The notes under the pieces are model-generated. The model was not told where the DNA came from. It searched no databases and saw only the letters and a list, made by a program, of their open reading frames with translations. DNA of 64,000 bases, from the NCBI RefSeq assembly GCF_003185915.1, contig NZ_QHLZ01000002.1, forward strand, positions 310,001 to 374,000, in the 5' to 3' direction. The translations under genes and the position numbers were made by a program. Position 1 is the stretch's first letter. The number at the start of each line of letters is the position of its first letter. This stretch comes from Arthrobacter psychrochitiniphilus (lineage in GTDB: Bacteria; Actinomycetota; Actinomycetes; Actinomycetales; Micrococcaceae). This document shows positions 34,828 through 44,092 of this stretch, in pieces.

Positions 34828-36360
34828 TTAGTCTTGGAAGTACTCGATCTCGGCGCCAATGGTGTTCAACCGCTCGGCCAGATCTTCGTAGCCGCGCTCA
34901 ATCACATATATGTTGCGCAATTCAGAAGTGCCCTTGGCGGCGAGCATGGCCAGCAGGATGCAGGCGGCCGGACGCAGTGCCGGCGGGCAGCCAATCTCGG
35001 CGGCACGCCACGCAACGGGGCCCTTGATGTCGATGCGGTGCGGATCCAACAGGCGGACGCCGGCGCCGAGGCGGTTCAGTTCCGTCAGGTAGATGGCCCG
35101 GTTCTCGTAAACCCAATCGTGGATGAGCGTGGTGCCCTCGGCGCAGGAGGCAATCACGGCGAAGAACGGCAGGTTGTCAATGTTCAGGCCCGGGAATGGC
35201 ATGGGATGGATCTTATCCGGGGCAGCCTTTAGCTCGGACGGCAAAGTGGTGATATCCACGAGCCGTGTCTTGCCGTTGCGGGCCATATATTCAGCCGATT
35301 TAAGGTAACAAAAACCCATCTGCTCGAGGACCTTCAGCTCAATTTCCATGAACTCGATCGGCACGCGGCGGACCGTGACCTTGGACTTGGTCACGATGCC
35401 GGCGGTGATTAGGCTCATGGCCTCGATGGGGTCCTCTGATGGGGCGTACTCAATGTCAACGTCAATCACTGACTTGCCCTTGATGGTCAGCGTGGTGGAA
35501 CCAACACCGTCCACCGAGATGCCCAGACCCTGCAAGTAGAAGCAGAGGTCCTGGACCATGTAATTGGGGCTGGCATTGCGGATGACAGTGGTTCCGCTAC
35601 GCAGTGCCGCAGCCATGATGGCATTTTCCGTGACAGTGTCCCCACGCTCGGTCAGGACAAAAGTGCGGTCTTCGGCATCGCTGACAGGTGCCTGTACCTG
35701 GTAGAAACCGTCATGTGCGTTGACGATGAGGCCGAATTCACGCAGCGCCTGCATGTGCGGCTCCACCGTGCGGGTGCCAAGGTCGCAGCCGCCGGCGTAA
35801 GGGATACGGTACGGGTTAGCTTCATCAAGGAGTGGGCCCAGCAGCATGATGACGCTCCGGGTGCGCTTGGCTGCGGCAACATCCATGGCAGCTAAGTTCA
35901 AAACGGCAGGGCGGCGGATCTGGAGGTCGTTGTCTTCGAGCCAACGGCACTGGACCCCGATGGATGTCAGAAGTTCAACAATGCGGTTGACCTCTTCAAT
36001 GCGAGCTACACGGCGCAACGTGGTGGTGCCGCGGTTGAGCAGACTGGCGCACAGCAGGGCCACTCCCGCATTCTTGCTGGTGTTCACATCAACGCTTCCG
36101 GAGAGTTCACGCCCACCGCGCACGCGCAAATGGGTGACCTCGTTCTTACTGACCGCCCCCAGGCTGACCAGATTGGCCTCCAAGAGCGCTTCCATGCGTT
36201 GGATCATTTTCAGGCTCAGGTTCTGTTTGCCCTGTTCCATCCTGGCTACAGCACTCTGACTTGTCCCCAACTGGGTTGCCAGTTCGCCTTGGGTCCAACC
36301 TTTTTCATTACGTGCGTCTCGCACCAACACACCAACGGTTTCTGCAGCCACTTGAGTCAT
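34828..36360 (-). CDS. murA: MurA-type enolpyruvyl transferase with N-terminal XRE HTH
   Basis: The 510-residue product starts with a Xre/Cro-type HTH (about residues 8-65: GWTQGELATQLGTSQSAVARMEQG) and continues with a complete UDP-N-acetylglucosamine 1-carboxyvinyltransferase. The catalytic loop is GGCDLGTRTVEPH, with the PEP-binding Cys present, and the Lys of the KNAG motif lies at the start of the enzyme domain. MurA makes the first committed step of peptidoglycan synthesis. HTH-MurA fusions occur in other actinobacteria. The HTH suggests self-regulation at the AT-rich promoter just upstream; that is inference. Confidence 0.9.
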   Translation of the reverse strand: MTQVAAETVGVLVRDARNEKGWTQGELATQLGTSQSAVARMEQGKQNLSLKMIQRMEALLEANLVSLGAVSKNEVTHLRVRGGRELSGSVDVNTSKNAGVALLCASLLNRGTTTLRRVARIEEVNRIVELLTSIGVQCRWLEDNDLQIRRPAVLNLAAMDVAAAKRTRSVIMLLGPLLDEANPYRIPYAGGCDLGTRTVEPHMQALREFGLIVNAHDGFYQVQAPVSDAEDRTFVLTERGDTVTENAIMAAALRSGTTVIRNASPNYMVQDLCFYLQGLGISVDGVGSTTLTIKGKSVIDVDIEYAPSEDPIEAMSLITAGIVTKSKVTVRRVPIEFMEIELKVLEQMGFCYLKSAEYMARNGKTRLVDITTLPSELKAAPDKIHPMPFPGLNIDNLPFFAVIASCAEGTTLIHDWVYENRAIYLTELNRLGAGVRLLDPHRIDIKGPVAWRAAEIGCPPALRPAACILLAMLAAKGTSELRNIYVIERGYEDLAERLNTIGAEIEYFQD

Positions 36361-36373
36361 AACAACTTTTATA

Positions 36374-36418
36374 TCACAGGATGCATATTATATAGGAATT
36401 ATGTGACCTGATGGTCAA
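36374..36418 (-). promoter_or_regulatory. murA promoter with TCACA/TGTGA inverted repeat
   Basis: On the minus strand TTGACC (36413-36418) is followed at 18 bases by TATATA (36389-36394), or at 20 by TATAAT. A TCACA (36374-36378) and TGTGA (36402-36406) pair flanks the -10 region. The stretch is strikingly AT-rich for this genome. It may be bound by the HTH domain of the gene it drives. Confidence 0.5.
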
Positions 36419-36626
36419 TTATGGCAAAAAACCTCTAAATCAACCGTTTCATGCGATAAATCCAGGCTGCTCCAGTCCAAGCTGGCAGGCTCTCCCTTTA
36501 CGGTACCCCGGCTTGTGCCAGCTGCCCCACTCAACGCCCATTACACGCCCAACGCTTAACCAAACACTTGCCCACATTGGTCCGCTGCCGCCCTTGAACC
36601 GCAGCGGGCACAGAAAATTACGGGGT

Positions 36627-37580
36627 CTAGGAAAAGAGCGCGATGCTTGCTGCCAACGTTTCCGCCGAGTGCTGGAGCTGTTCTGCCTCGCGCTCATCCA
36701 GATGGGTGTCCAAGACCCGCTGCACTCCACCAGCTCCAACAACTGAGGGCACGCTCAGGGCCACACCATCAATACCGCGGTAGCCGTGGAGGACGCTGGA
36801 GACCGGCAGAATACTGCGTTCATTTTGCAACACTGCCTCCACGATGCGGGCACCGGAAAGCCCTATGGCGTAGTTCGTGGCACCCTTTCCGGCAATGACC
36901 TTGTAGGCGGCGTGGACCACGTCATGAGTGATGGTTTCGAGCCGTTCGCGGGGAAAGAGCAAGCCTTTAGCGCCATCAGTCCACTGCGAGAGTGGAGTCT
37001 GCCCAATAGTGGCAGAGGACCACAACGGAAATTCGGTATCACCGTGTTCGCCAATGATCAGCGCGTGCACGCTCTGCGGCGCAACGGCCGCCGCCTCGGC
37101 TACGATCCAGCGCAACCGGGAGGAGTCCAGCACCGTCCCGGAGCTGAAAATCCGCCCGGGAGGCAGGTTGGTGATGCGTTCGGCCACAGCGGTGAGCACA
37201 TCGCACGGGTTTGTGACAAGGATGAAAACGGCGTTGGGCGCCAGTGCCACCATGGGCGGCAGCATCTTTTCCAGGATGCCCACATTGACCTCAGCCAGCT
37301 GCAGCCGGGTCTGCCCCGGTTCCTGCTTGGCCCCCGCAGTGATGACGATGACGTCCGAATCGGCCACCAAATTTATGTCACTGCCGCCGGTGATTCGTGA
37401 GGATCCGGTAAAGGGCGTGCCGTGGGCCAAATCCAAAACTTCGGCATCAACCTTGGCCGTGGCAATGTCATAGAGCACCACCTCGCGGGCGGATCCACGG
37501 ATCAGGGCGGCGTAGGCCAGTGAGGTCCCGACACTGCCGGCGCCAACAATGGTCAGTTTGGTACTGCGAGGGATAGTCAT
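36627..37580 (-). CDS. ldh: L-lactate dehydrogenase
   Basis: The enzyme interconverts pyruvate and L-lactate with NADH. The 317-residue product has the NAD site IVGAGSVGTSLAYA, the substrate loop AGAKQEPGQTRLQL in which the Gln marks lactate rather than malate specificity, VTNPCDVLT, GTVLDSSRLRW, and the catalytic His in GEHGDTEFPLWS. The frame opens at 37613, but ATG 37580 begins the usual N-terminus. The 210 bases between it and murA hold nothing I can name apart from the murA promoter. Confidence 0.93.
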   Translation of the reverse strand: MTIPRSTKLTIVGAGSVGTSLAYAALIRGSAREVVLYDIATAKVDAEVLDLAHGTPFTGSSRITGGSDINLVADSDVIVITAGAKQEPGQTRLQLAEVNVGILEKMLPPMVALAPNAVFILVTNPCDVLTAVAERITNLPPGRIFSSGTVLDSSRLRWIVAEAAAVAPQSVHALIIGEHGDTEFPLWSSATIGQTPLSQWTDGAKGLLFPRERLETITHDVVHAAYKVIAGKGATNYAIGLSGARIVEAVLQNERSILPVSSVLHGYRGIDGVALSVPSVVGAGGVQRVLDTHLDEREAEQLQHSAETLAASIALFS

Positions 37581-37649
37581 GCTCCAAGTATCCCCGCCCA
37601 GCCGGACAGACACGGATTATGTCCTAGCACTTCAGCCAGAGCGCAAATC

Positions 37650-37680
37650 CCGTTCCCCGCGTGCACGCCGCGGGGAACGG
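37650..37680 (-). terminator. Hairpin after the ECF transporter operon
   Basis: CCGTTCCCCGCG (37650-37661) and its exact complement (37669-37680) flank a seven-base loop, 20 bases beyond the ykoC stop. No long T-run follows on the minus strand, so termination may be inefficient or Rho-assisted. Confidence 0.65.
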
Positions 37681-37699
37681 TGCGTTAAAGCCGGAACTA

Positions 37700-38494
37700 T
37701 CAGAACACTGGATTCCAGGTGCCCAGTACGACGGCGGCGCTCACTGACACGCCGGCGATCACCAATCCTGTGGCCACCACCGCGATGTCGATATGGCTAA
37801 AGGTCGATTCACGGGCCCAGGTCCGCTCACCCGTACCGAAGCCCTTCGCCTCCATGGTCACTGCCAACCGCGATGCCCGCCGAACAGCCTGCACCAGCAA
37901 CGCCATGGCCTGTCCCAGTTGCGCCTTTAACCGGCTGAACAGCCCGGAAGCGCCGCCCACACCACGTGCGCGGCGCGCCATCCCCAACGTTTGCCATTCG
38001 GCCACAAGCAACCCCACTAGGCGCATCGCTGCGAGCGCGCCCAGTACAAAGCGATGGGGCAGGCGCAGCTTTTGGGCCAGCGCATCGGCCAAATCAGTGG
38101 GGTCGGTGGAGGCCAGTACGATGATCCCAGGCAGGGCAATCGCCAGACCACGCAAGGCGATAGCCACGCCAGCCTCCAGGGATCCGGTGCTGAAGGTGAC
38201 CGGGCCCAAGGCCAGCAGCAGTTCACCGGTCTTGGGCGCCAAAAGAGCTGTTCCGTAGCCACCCACCAGGGAAGCCAGCAGGATGGGCCAGCCGCGGGTC
38301 AGCAGCATTCGCAGGCTCAATCCAGCCAGCGGCAGAAGTATGCATTCGAGTACGAGTGCCACCGTGGCAGAGACCCAGTCCACACTCACCAGCAACACCA
38401 CGGTCAGGGCCATTCCGGCTCCGAGCTTCGCCAACGGGTTGGCCCGGGCCAGCAGTGCGGTGGAGCGCGGCGTGGCAATAATGTCCACGCTCAT
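37700..38494 (-). CDS. ykoC: ECF transporter transmembrane T component (YkoC-like)
   Basis: The 264-residue product is the EcfT/CbiQ-type coupling protein, with about five membrane segments and the coupling motif with ARRARGVG (the Ala-Arg-Gly box that contacts the ATPases) near residue 165. Together with the two-domain ATPase and the YkoE S component it forms a vitamin importer. Its start overlaps the upstream gene by four bases. Confidence 0.88.
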   Translation of the reverse strand: MSVDIIATPRSTALLARANPLAKLGAGMALTVVLLVSVDWVSATVALVLECILLPLAGLSLRMLLTRGWPILLASLVGGYGTALLAPKTGELLLALGPVTFSTGSLEAGVAIALRGLAIALPGIIVLASTDPTDLADALAQKLRLPHRFVLGALAAMRLVGLLVAEWQTLGMARRARGVGGASGLFSRLKAQLGQAMALLVQAVRRASRLAVTMEAKGFGTGERTWARESTFSHIDIAVVATGLVIAGVSVSAAVVLGTWNPVF

Positions 38495-40029
38495 CGCCGC
38501 GCCACCTTTGTAGCCGCCTGTGCCCCGGTAAGATCCGCTGGTGCGCCCAAGACCAGCCGGTCCCCACCGAGCACTGCGCTGAAGGCGGCGTCATGCGTCA
38601 CCGACACCACGGCCGTGCCTGCATCCAGCAGCTCCGTTAACAAGGAGGCCAGCTCGGCCCACGTGTTCGCGTCCTGCCCAAACGTAGGCTCGTCCAAGAC
38701 CAGGAGTTGTGGGCTCGCCGCCAGCACTGTTGCCACTGACAGCCGCCGCTTCTCCCCACCCGAAAGTGTGAACGGGTTGGCGTCCGCTAAGTGTTCTAGC
38801 CGCAGGCGCACCAGTAGTTCATCCACGGTATCCTCGCCACGGCCTAGCAGCCTCGGCGCAAACAACAGCTCATCCCGGACAGTACCAGCAACAAATTGGT
38901 GCTCGGGTTCCTGAAAGACGGTGCCAATCCGGCTGATCAAATCCCGTCCACGCCATTTCAGCGGCTCGGGCCCGGCACCGCGCGCCAAGGGTTCCAGCGC
39001 AGCCAAGTGACCACTCACTGGGGCCAGCAGTCCGGCCAGGGTCAGCGCGAGCGTTGACTTTCCGGATCCATTGAGCCCGGTCACACTCAGCGCATGCCCG
39101 GCCCGCACCTGCACTGAAGGCACCACGGCTGCCGGCACCACCGGGCGGCGCTTGCGTCCCTTGGTGCGGGAGACCGCCAAACCCTCCGCCTCTAGCAGCA
39201 GGGGGCGTCCGGCGTCGGACGGGTTGGTGATGCGGGCACGGACTTCCGGGACGTGGCCAGGAACCCAAATACCAGCCTTGGCCAGTAAGTCCCGGCTCTG
39301 GGCAAGAACCGTGGCGGGAGGACCGTCGAACAGCACGCCACCGGGCTCTCCCAGGGCGGCCGGAGCCAACACCACTATCCTGTCCACCACCTCCAGCCAG
39401 ACGGAGACGCGGTGCTCCACCACAACCAGGGTGGCCCCGGTTTCATCGAGGCTGCGGCGCACGGCGTCACGGACCTCCACCACACCGGCCGGATCCAGGT
39501 TGGCGGTGGGCTCATCGAGCAGCAGCAGGCCGGGCCGCATGGCCAAAATACCGGCTAGTCCCAGGCGCTGCTTCTGCCCGCCGGAGAGTGCGGAGCTGGA
39601 GTGGTCCAGTGGCAGGTTCAGGCCCACCGACTCCAAGGCAGCCGGGACGCGGCGCCAAATTTCCTCGCGCGGCACGGCAAGGTTTTCAGCGCCGAAGGCA
39701 ACGTCGTCACCAATGCGTGAGAGCACCACCTGAGCATCAGGGTCCTGCTGCATGAGCCCGGTACGGCCGCGCGATTCGTGCACAGGGCGCCCGTCAATGA
39801 GCAGCTCACCCATCTCATTGGCGTCCTCGTCATCCCCGAGCACACCGGCTAGGGCGTGCAGCAAGGTTGATTTTCCGGCACCCGAAGGGCCCAGCAGCAG
39901 TACGCGTTCACCCGGGGAGATTTCCAAATCCAGGCCGTGGAGGGCTTGGTTGTTCCGGCCCGAATGCTGCCAGCCCCACCCCCTGACAGAGACCTGTACT
40001 GGTGCACCGCGGTTCTGCACGATGGCCAT
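38491..40029 (-). CDS. ykoD: ECF transporter ATPase with two ABC domains (YkoD-like)
   Basis: The 512-residue product carries two ABC ATPase domains. The first has GPSGAGKST, LSGGQKQRL and LLLDEPTANLD; the second has GLNGSGKST, LSGGEKRRL and LVLDEPTFGQD. It powers the ECF importer. The frame opens upstream at 40179 inside ykoE, but the ATG at 40029, two bases after the ykoE stop, gives the usual N-terminus. Confidence 0.92.
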   Translation of the reverse strand: MAIVQNRGAPVQVSVRGWGWQHSGRNNQALHGLDLEISPGERVLLLGPSGAGKSTLLHALAGVLGDDEDANEMGELLIDGRPVHESRGRTGLMQQDPDAQVVLSRIGDDVAFGAENLAVPREEIWRRVPAALESVGLNLPLDHSSSALSGGQKQRLGLAGILAMRPGLLLLDEPTANLDPAGVVEVRDAVRRSLDETGATLVVVEHRVSVWLEVVDRIVVLAPAALGEPGGVLFDGPPATVLAQSRDLLAKAGIWVPGHVPEVRARITNPSDAGRPLLLEAEGLAVSRTKGRKRRPVVPAAVVPSVQVRAGHALSVTGLNGSGKSTLALTLAGLLAPVSGHLAALEPLARGAGPEPLKWRGRDLISRIGTVFQEPEHQFVAGTVRDELLFAPRLLGRGEDTVDELLVRLRLEHLADANPFTLSGGEKRRLSVATVLAASPQLLVLDEPTFGQDANTWAELASLLTELLDAGTAVVSVTHDAAFSAVLGGDRLVLGAPADLTGAQAATKVARR

Positions 40030-40031
40030 GA

Positions 40032-40664
40032 CTAGATTGCCTTTTCGGTGGCGGCCCCACGTGAGGGCAGGTTCGCCAGCGCGCCTGTGCGTGCCAACCC
40101 GCGCACGGCCAGCCAAGAAATTACCCCCGCAATGAGAGCACCGGAGACCATGGCCAGCACCGCGTAGACGAGCTTCCATTCCAAGGCCCAGGCCACGTTG
40201 TAGATAAGGTTTTCATAGACGCCCAGCGCCAAGCCGGCCAAGGTTCCGGCCAAGATGGCAACGGGAAGATTGAATTTGCGGTAACGGAATACGGCGAAGG
40301 CCAGCTCGGCGCCTAGGCCTTGAATCAAGCCTGAGAGCAGCACCGTGAACCCGAAGTGGGTTCCCAGCAGTCCTTCAACGGTGGCGGCGATCAATTCGCA
40401 ATATAACGCCGCGCCCGGTTTGCGGACCACTAAGGCACCCAGCACGCCGGCAATCAGCCAGCCGCCAACGTAAAGTGCACCAACGGGTGGGAAGGCTACG
40501 GTGAAGGCTGCGATGAAACCGTAGCCGGCGGACCAGAGCCAAAAGATAACGCCAACGGCAACACCCAGAACCGAGACGACAACAATGTCGACAACCCGCC
40601 AGGTGCTTTTGTTCTTTTGTTGCGTGTTTTTCGGGGCGGACGTGCCCGTAACTGACTTACTCAT
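40032..40664 (-). CDS. ykoE: ECF substrate-binding component YkoE (thiamine/HMP)
   Basis: The 210-residue product has six membrane segments and matches the YkoE S-component family, with FPPVGALYVGGWLIAG, LYCELIAATVEGLLGTHFG and GLIQGLGAELAFAVFRY. YkoE binds thiamine or its hydroxymethylpyrimidine precursor. The TPP riboswitch in its leader supports this substrate. First gene of ykoE-ykoD-ykoC. Confidence 0.94.
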   Translation of the reverse strand: MSKSVTGTSAPKNTQQKNKSTWRVVDIVVVSVLGVAVGVIFWLWSAGYGFIAAFTVAFPPVGALYVGGWLIAGVLGALVVRKPGAALYCELIAATVEGLLGTHFGFTVLLSGLIQGLGAELAFAVFRYRKFNLPVAILAGTLAGLALGVYENLIYNVAWALEWKLVYAVLAMVSGALIAGVISWLAVRGLARTGALANLPSRGAATEKAI

Positions 40665-40668
40665 GTTT

Positions 40669-40684
40669 CCTCCTTTTCAGGAGG
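40669..40684 (-). promoter_or_regulatory. Shine-Dalgarno-masking hairpin ahead of ykoE
   Basis: On the transcript CCTCCT-GAAA-AGGAGG folds into a six-pair stem with a GNRA tetraloop, and the AGGAGG arm is the ykoE Shine-Dalgarno, four bases from the ATG. An upstream helix (GGCTGC-GCGG...CCGC-T-GCAGCC, about 40686-40712) lies between it and the riboswitch. This looks like the expression platform: translation is blocked when the hairpin forms. Confidence 0.75.
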
Positions 40685-40721
40685 GGCGGCTGCAGCGGTC
40701 TTTCCGCGCAGCCGAAGAGAA

Positions 40722-40820
40722 CTCGACTCCCTTCGCCGGTACTAGCCGGAGCAGGTTCGAGGGTCTGCGGCGAACCGCACTCTCAGCGCCGACACCCGAT
40801 AAATGGGTGCACGCTCCCCT
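40722..40820 (-). promoter_or_regulatory. TPP riboswitch (THI element)
   Basis: The minus strand reads GCGCTGAGAGTGCGG, then GCAGACCCTCGAACCTG and GCTAGTACCGGCGAAGGGA, the standard thiamine-pyrophosphate aptamer in order. P1 is GGGAG at the 5' end pairing with the CTCCC region near 40727 by the usual scheme. It lies about 60 bases before ykoE and should shut the transporter operon when TPP is high. Confidence 0.95.
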
Positions 40821-40894
40821 GTCGTGTTTGAATTGCGGCTTCAGCTTACCCCCGCTCACACCCGGTAGCCAATGCGTGGAAAGAAATGCGTCAT

Positions 40895-40943
40895 GAAAAA
40901 AGTACTGCAGACGCCCACCGTGAGATGGAGGCCTGCAGTACTT
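40895..40943 (-). terminator. Rho-independent terminator of the GH84 gene
   Basis: AAGTACTGCAG (40900-40910) and CTGCAGTACTT (40933-40943) are exact complements; on the minus strand the second arm is followed by a run of T (40895-40900). It lies 30 bases after the GH84 stop. Confidence 0.85.
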
Positions 40944-40972
40944 GATGGAACCTTTTTCAGTTTTTGCTGTTG

Positions 40973-43900
40973 CTAGTGCTGGCGCACCTTGCGTCGGCTA
41001 GCCATGATCAACCCACCGAGCATGAGAATCACAGCGATCCCACCTGCTGCACCGAGGTTGAACCCGGTGCTGGCGAGGTCATCACCGGCACCTGCCGTGG
41101 CGCTGGCACTGGCGGAAGGTGTGGTTGAACCGTCCTTCGTGGGCGAGGCACTCGGTGACGGGGTGTCACTGGGTGCGGTACTGGCGGTGGCCGATTCGGT
41201 CGGAGTAACCGTGGCCGTCGGAGTCGGGGTCGCCGTGGCCGTCGGAGTCGGGGTCGCCGTGGCCGTCGGAGTCGGTTCCACCACTTCCTCACCAATGTAC
41301 GGGCCGCCAGCCACAGGACCGGTGGCGCGCAAACCAAGCTCATAAACGGCCAAGGTCTGCTCACCCATGGCTGCTGCGCCCGGAGTGAATAGGATGCGGA
41401 TACCCTCAATGCTTTCCTGCTCCAGAACAGCTTCCTGGAAACTGCGTTTCGGATCCAAGGCACCCACGGTGACCCATTCGCCGTCGACCTTTACTTGCAG
41501 GTCCCCTGCCACATGGCCCACCACAACGGCTGACTTCATGGCGGCCGGTGCATCCAGGGTATTGGAGAGGTATGAACCCTCTACCGGGGCCTGGGCAGGC
41601 TCGAAGGCTGTGGCAATGGTTGCGTCAAAGGCACTCTGCGCACCAGTACCATTTGCGCCCGGCAGGTTGCTGGCCAGCCGTTCATTTGCTTCCAGGGCCT
41701 GGAACTCGCGGATCTTCACCCACTGGCCACCCGGGTTGGTGCCCGTGGACACCAGACGGATGTACCGTGCGCTTACAGGAGTATCAAAGTTCTGCTCAAT
41801 GCGCGGCTTGCTCTCAAACACTCCGGCCTGTGTCCAGGTGGCATTGTCCGCCGAATACTCCACCCGTGCGTGGTAGAACATGTCACCGTTATTGGTGTCG
41901 GAATCGGCCTGCTGGATCAGCACCTTGCCCACCGTCTTCACGGCGCCTAAGTCAATGGTGACGGTGGAACCGTTCACGGGAGGTGCACTGGACCACCAAA
42001 GAGTGCTGGGATCGCCGTCAACCATGCGTGTGAGCGCGTTGCTTTGGTAGGTGGGAAGTGAGGAAGTAGCCGTTGCGGGGAAGTAGCTGGACGCTGCCAC
42101 GGGGCTCAGGTTCAGCCAGGTGTTGTACCGTCCCTGTGCCTCTTTGCTAAAGATTTCAAAGAGTCCATCTCCCACCGAAGGAACAATGACGTTAGGCGTG
42201 ATGCCAATGTTGTTCGGCCCAACATCGGGCACGGTGGCCGCCTTGGCCAGAGCAATATCTCCATTGGCTGCAAGCGCACCATCCGTGGCGGCTACGCCAT
42301 TTCCCGCCTTAATGGCCTCCAGCATGCTGATTTGCTTCTCCATGGCCGTGGCCCAGTGTGCTGCGGCGTCAATCCACGGCTTGGAATCATCGTAGAAGCC
42401 TGTCATGGCCATGTCAGGCAAGGTTTCCGGGCCTGCTGCAATGGTGGCCAAACGAGCCTTCAACGGTGCCATTCCGGCCGTGTTTCCGGCGTCGAAAGCT
42501 GTCCAGAAGGTTGCGATGTCTGCGCTCAGGGCCGGCGCCGTTTTGGATTCCGGACGGTAGGGCTTCCAGCTCTGGTTCAGGTCCACGAAGGTTTCCAGAG
42601 ACGCCCTGATGGCCTCATTGGGGCCGGCAAGCTCACTGATAATGGAGGATTGTGTTGTTGCGGGCACATACTGGGGGCCGTTCCAGGAGTAGTCGCCGAA
42701 CCCGGCCAGGGCGATCATCGAAGAATACGGTTCGATCATCGGGTTGGAAGTGATGCCGTCAATGTGTTTGTACAGGTTGGCGTCGCGGCCCTCCAGCGGG
42801 TTCAGGAACAGGCGTCCGCGCTGTCCATCATTCACGGGCAGGTTGTCCCAGATGTAGAAATGCTCGGCGTTGTAGGAAGTCACCGCCTTGGTTACTGAAG
42901 CTTCCGTAATGGTGTTGGAGAAGACGCCTTCACCGGTCCACTGAATACGGATCGAATCATCCGTCTGCAGACCAAACTCACCCTTGTAAGGGTCTGGACC
43001 GGAACCGGCATAGTTGGTGGGCACTGTCTGCAACGGTGCCAGCCCATGGACGTTAATGTAGTCCTTGACGATCCGGTTCAAATAGAACCCCTGGCCCCGG
43101 GCAAGTGAACGGAATCCCGGCAAGGTGAATTTTGCCTTGTCCGCGGCACAGTTCAGGTACGGGTTGATGTCATCGAGCGCAATGTAGAAGCTGCTGACAC
43201 CGATTGCGCGCAGCTGATCAAATTTGGCCACGGTGGCGGCGAAATCCTGATCGTCGGAGTAGCAGACGTCATTGCCCGGTGAGAGTGCAAAAGTGAAATT
43301 AACGTGGTTGGCATTGGCCTCATCCACGAGTTCTTTCAAATCGTTCAGCTGCGCCTGCGGGTACAAATCACGCCACTTGGCACGCAGGTAATTATCGTCC
43401 TTGGGCGTGTAGATGTAAGTGTTCATCTTGTGCTTGCCGTAGAAATCAAACTGATCCAGGCGGGCCTGATGAGACCACGGGATGCCATAGAAGCCCTCAA
43501 TGCCGCCACGGATGGACATCAACGGCCAGTCCTTGACCGTCATAGCTGGCGCCACACCGTTGGCAACAACCTGACTCAGGCTCTGCACGGCGTAGAAGGT
43601 ACCTGTGGCATCGGTGCCGTTGAGCACCAGTGCGGGCTTGCCGCTGATGGTTCCGGTGGCGATGACATGTCCATCAGCATCCAGTCCAGCTGCGCTGCCG
43701 GATCCCACGGCCGTGAGCGCGGTGGATACAGCCGGGTTGTCCGCAACGGTGCCAAGGAAGACTGTGGCGCCGGTGGTGCCCGCACCGCTGACAAAGGTGG
43801 CGGTACCACCGGCAGCGGTAATTACTTCCGCTAGCAACTTCTTGGCTGCGGCATCCGTATTTTCACCGACTGCCACTTTTACTGCGCCTGTCAAGGGAAC

Positions 43901-44068
43901 AGCAACGCCTGCGGTGCTGACTTCCTGGGGAGTGGGCAAAATTTCGGCAGCCGAAACCGCTGCCTGGGCGGCCGGAATCGCTGACGGAGACAACGCAGCC
44001 ATTCCACCTCCGGCAATAATCGCCAGGGCCAGAGCCCCGGAAGTGACGTTCTTATACGCTCGTTTCAA
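40973..44068 (-). CDS. Wall-anchored GH84 beta-N-acetylglucosaminidase
   Basis: The 1031-residue exported enzyme has a signal peptide (about 1-37), an N-terminal GH20-like small domain (about 40-165), a GH84 catalytic domain (about 175-480), a spacer helical region, an F5/8-type C carbohydrate-binding domain (about 690-800), a Thr/Pro repeat stalk and a sorting signal. The catalytic pair is Asp299-Asp300 in FYIALDDINP, and EGFYGIPWSHQ and YTPKDDNYLRAKWR are family hallmarks. It should cleave beta-GlcNAc from glycans or hyaluronan-like polymers. The ending LASTG, a hydrophobic helix and RRKVRQH form an LAxTG sortase signal (class E type). Confidence 0.93.
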   Translation of the reverse strand: MKRAYKNVTSGALALAIIAGGGMAALSPSAIPAAQAAVSAAEILPTPQEVSTAGVAVPLTGAVKVAVGENTDAAAKKLLAEVITAAGGTATFVSGAGTTGATVFLGTVADNPAVSTALTAVGSGSAAGLDADGHVIATGTISGKPALVLNGTDATGTFYAVQSLSQVVANGVAPAMTVKDWPLMSIRGGIEGFYGIPWSHQARLDQFDFYGKHKMNTYIYTPKDDNYLRAKWRDLYPQAQLNDLKELVDEANANHVNFTFALSPGNDVCYSDDQDFAATVAKFDQLRAIGVSSFYIALDDINPYLNCAADKAKFTLPGFRSLARGQGFYLNRIVKDYINVHGLAPLQTVPTNYAGSGPDPYKGEFGLQTDDSIRIQWTGEGVFSNTITEASVTKAVTSYNAEHFYIWDNLPVNDGQRGRLFLNPLEGRDANLYKHIDGITSNPMIEPYSSMIALAGFGDYSWNGPQYVPATTQSSIISELAGPNEAIRASLETFVDLNQSWKPYRPESKTAPALSADIATFWTAFDAGNTAGMAPLKARLATIAAGPETLPDMAMTGFYDDSKPWIDAAAHWATAMEKQISMLEAIKAGNGVAATDGALAANGDIALAKAATVPDVGPNNIGITPNVIVPSVGDGLFEIFSKEAQGRYNTWLNLSPVAASSYFPATATSSLPTYQSNALTRMVDGDPSTLWWSSAPPVNGSTVTIDLGAVKTVGKVLIQQADSDTNNGDMFYHARVEYSADNATWTQAGVFESKPRIEQNFDTPVSARYIRLVSTGTNPGGQWVKIREFQALEANERLASNLPGANGTGAQSAFDATIATAFEPAQAPVEGSYLSNTLDAPAAMKSAVVVGHVAGDLQVKVDGEWVTVGALDPKRSFQEAVLEQESIEGIRILFTPGAAAMGEQTLAVYELGLRATGPVAGGPYIGEEVVEPTPTATATPTPTATATPTPTATVTPTESATASTAPSDTPSPSASPTKDGSTTPSASASATAGAGDDLASTGFNLGAAGGIAVILMLGGLIMASRRKVRQH
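41211..41276 (-). repeat. 24-bp repeat encoding the Thr/Pro stalk
   Basis: The unit GTGGCCGTCGGAGTCGGGGT begins at 41211, 41235 and 41259 with a period of 24 bases and encodes PTPTATAT in the GH84 protein. Copy number is likely to vary and would set the length of the stalk from the wall. Confidence 0.85.
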
Positions 44069-44092
44069 TCTGTTCCCCTTGGTGTTTCAAGC

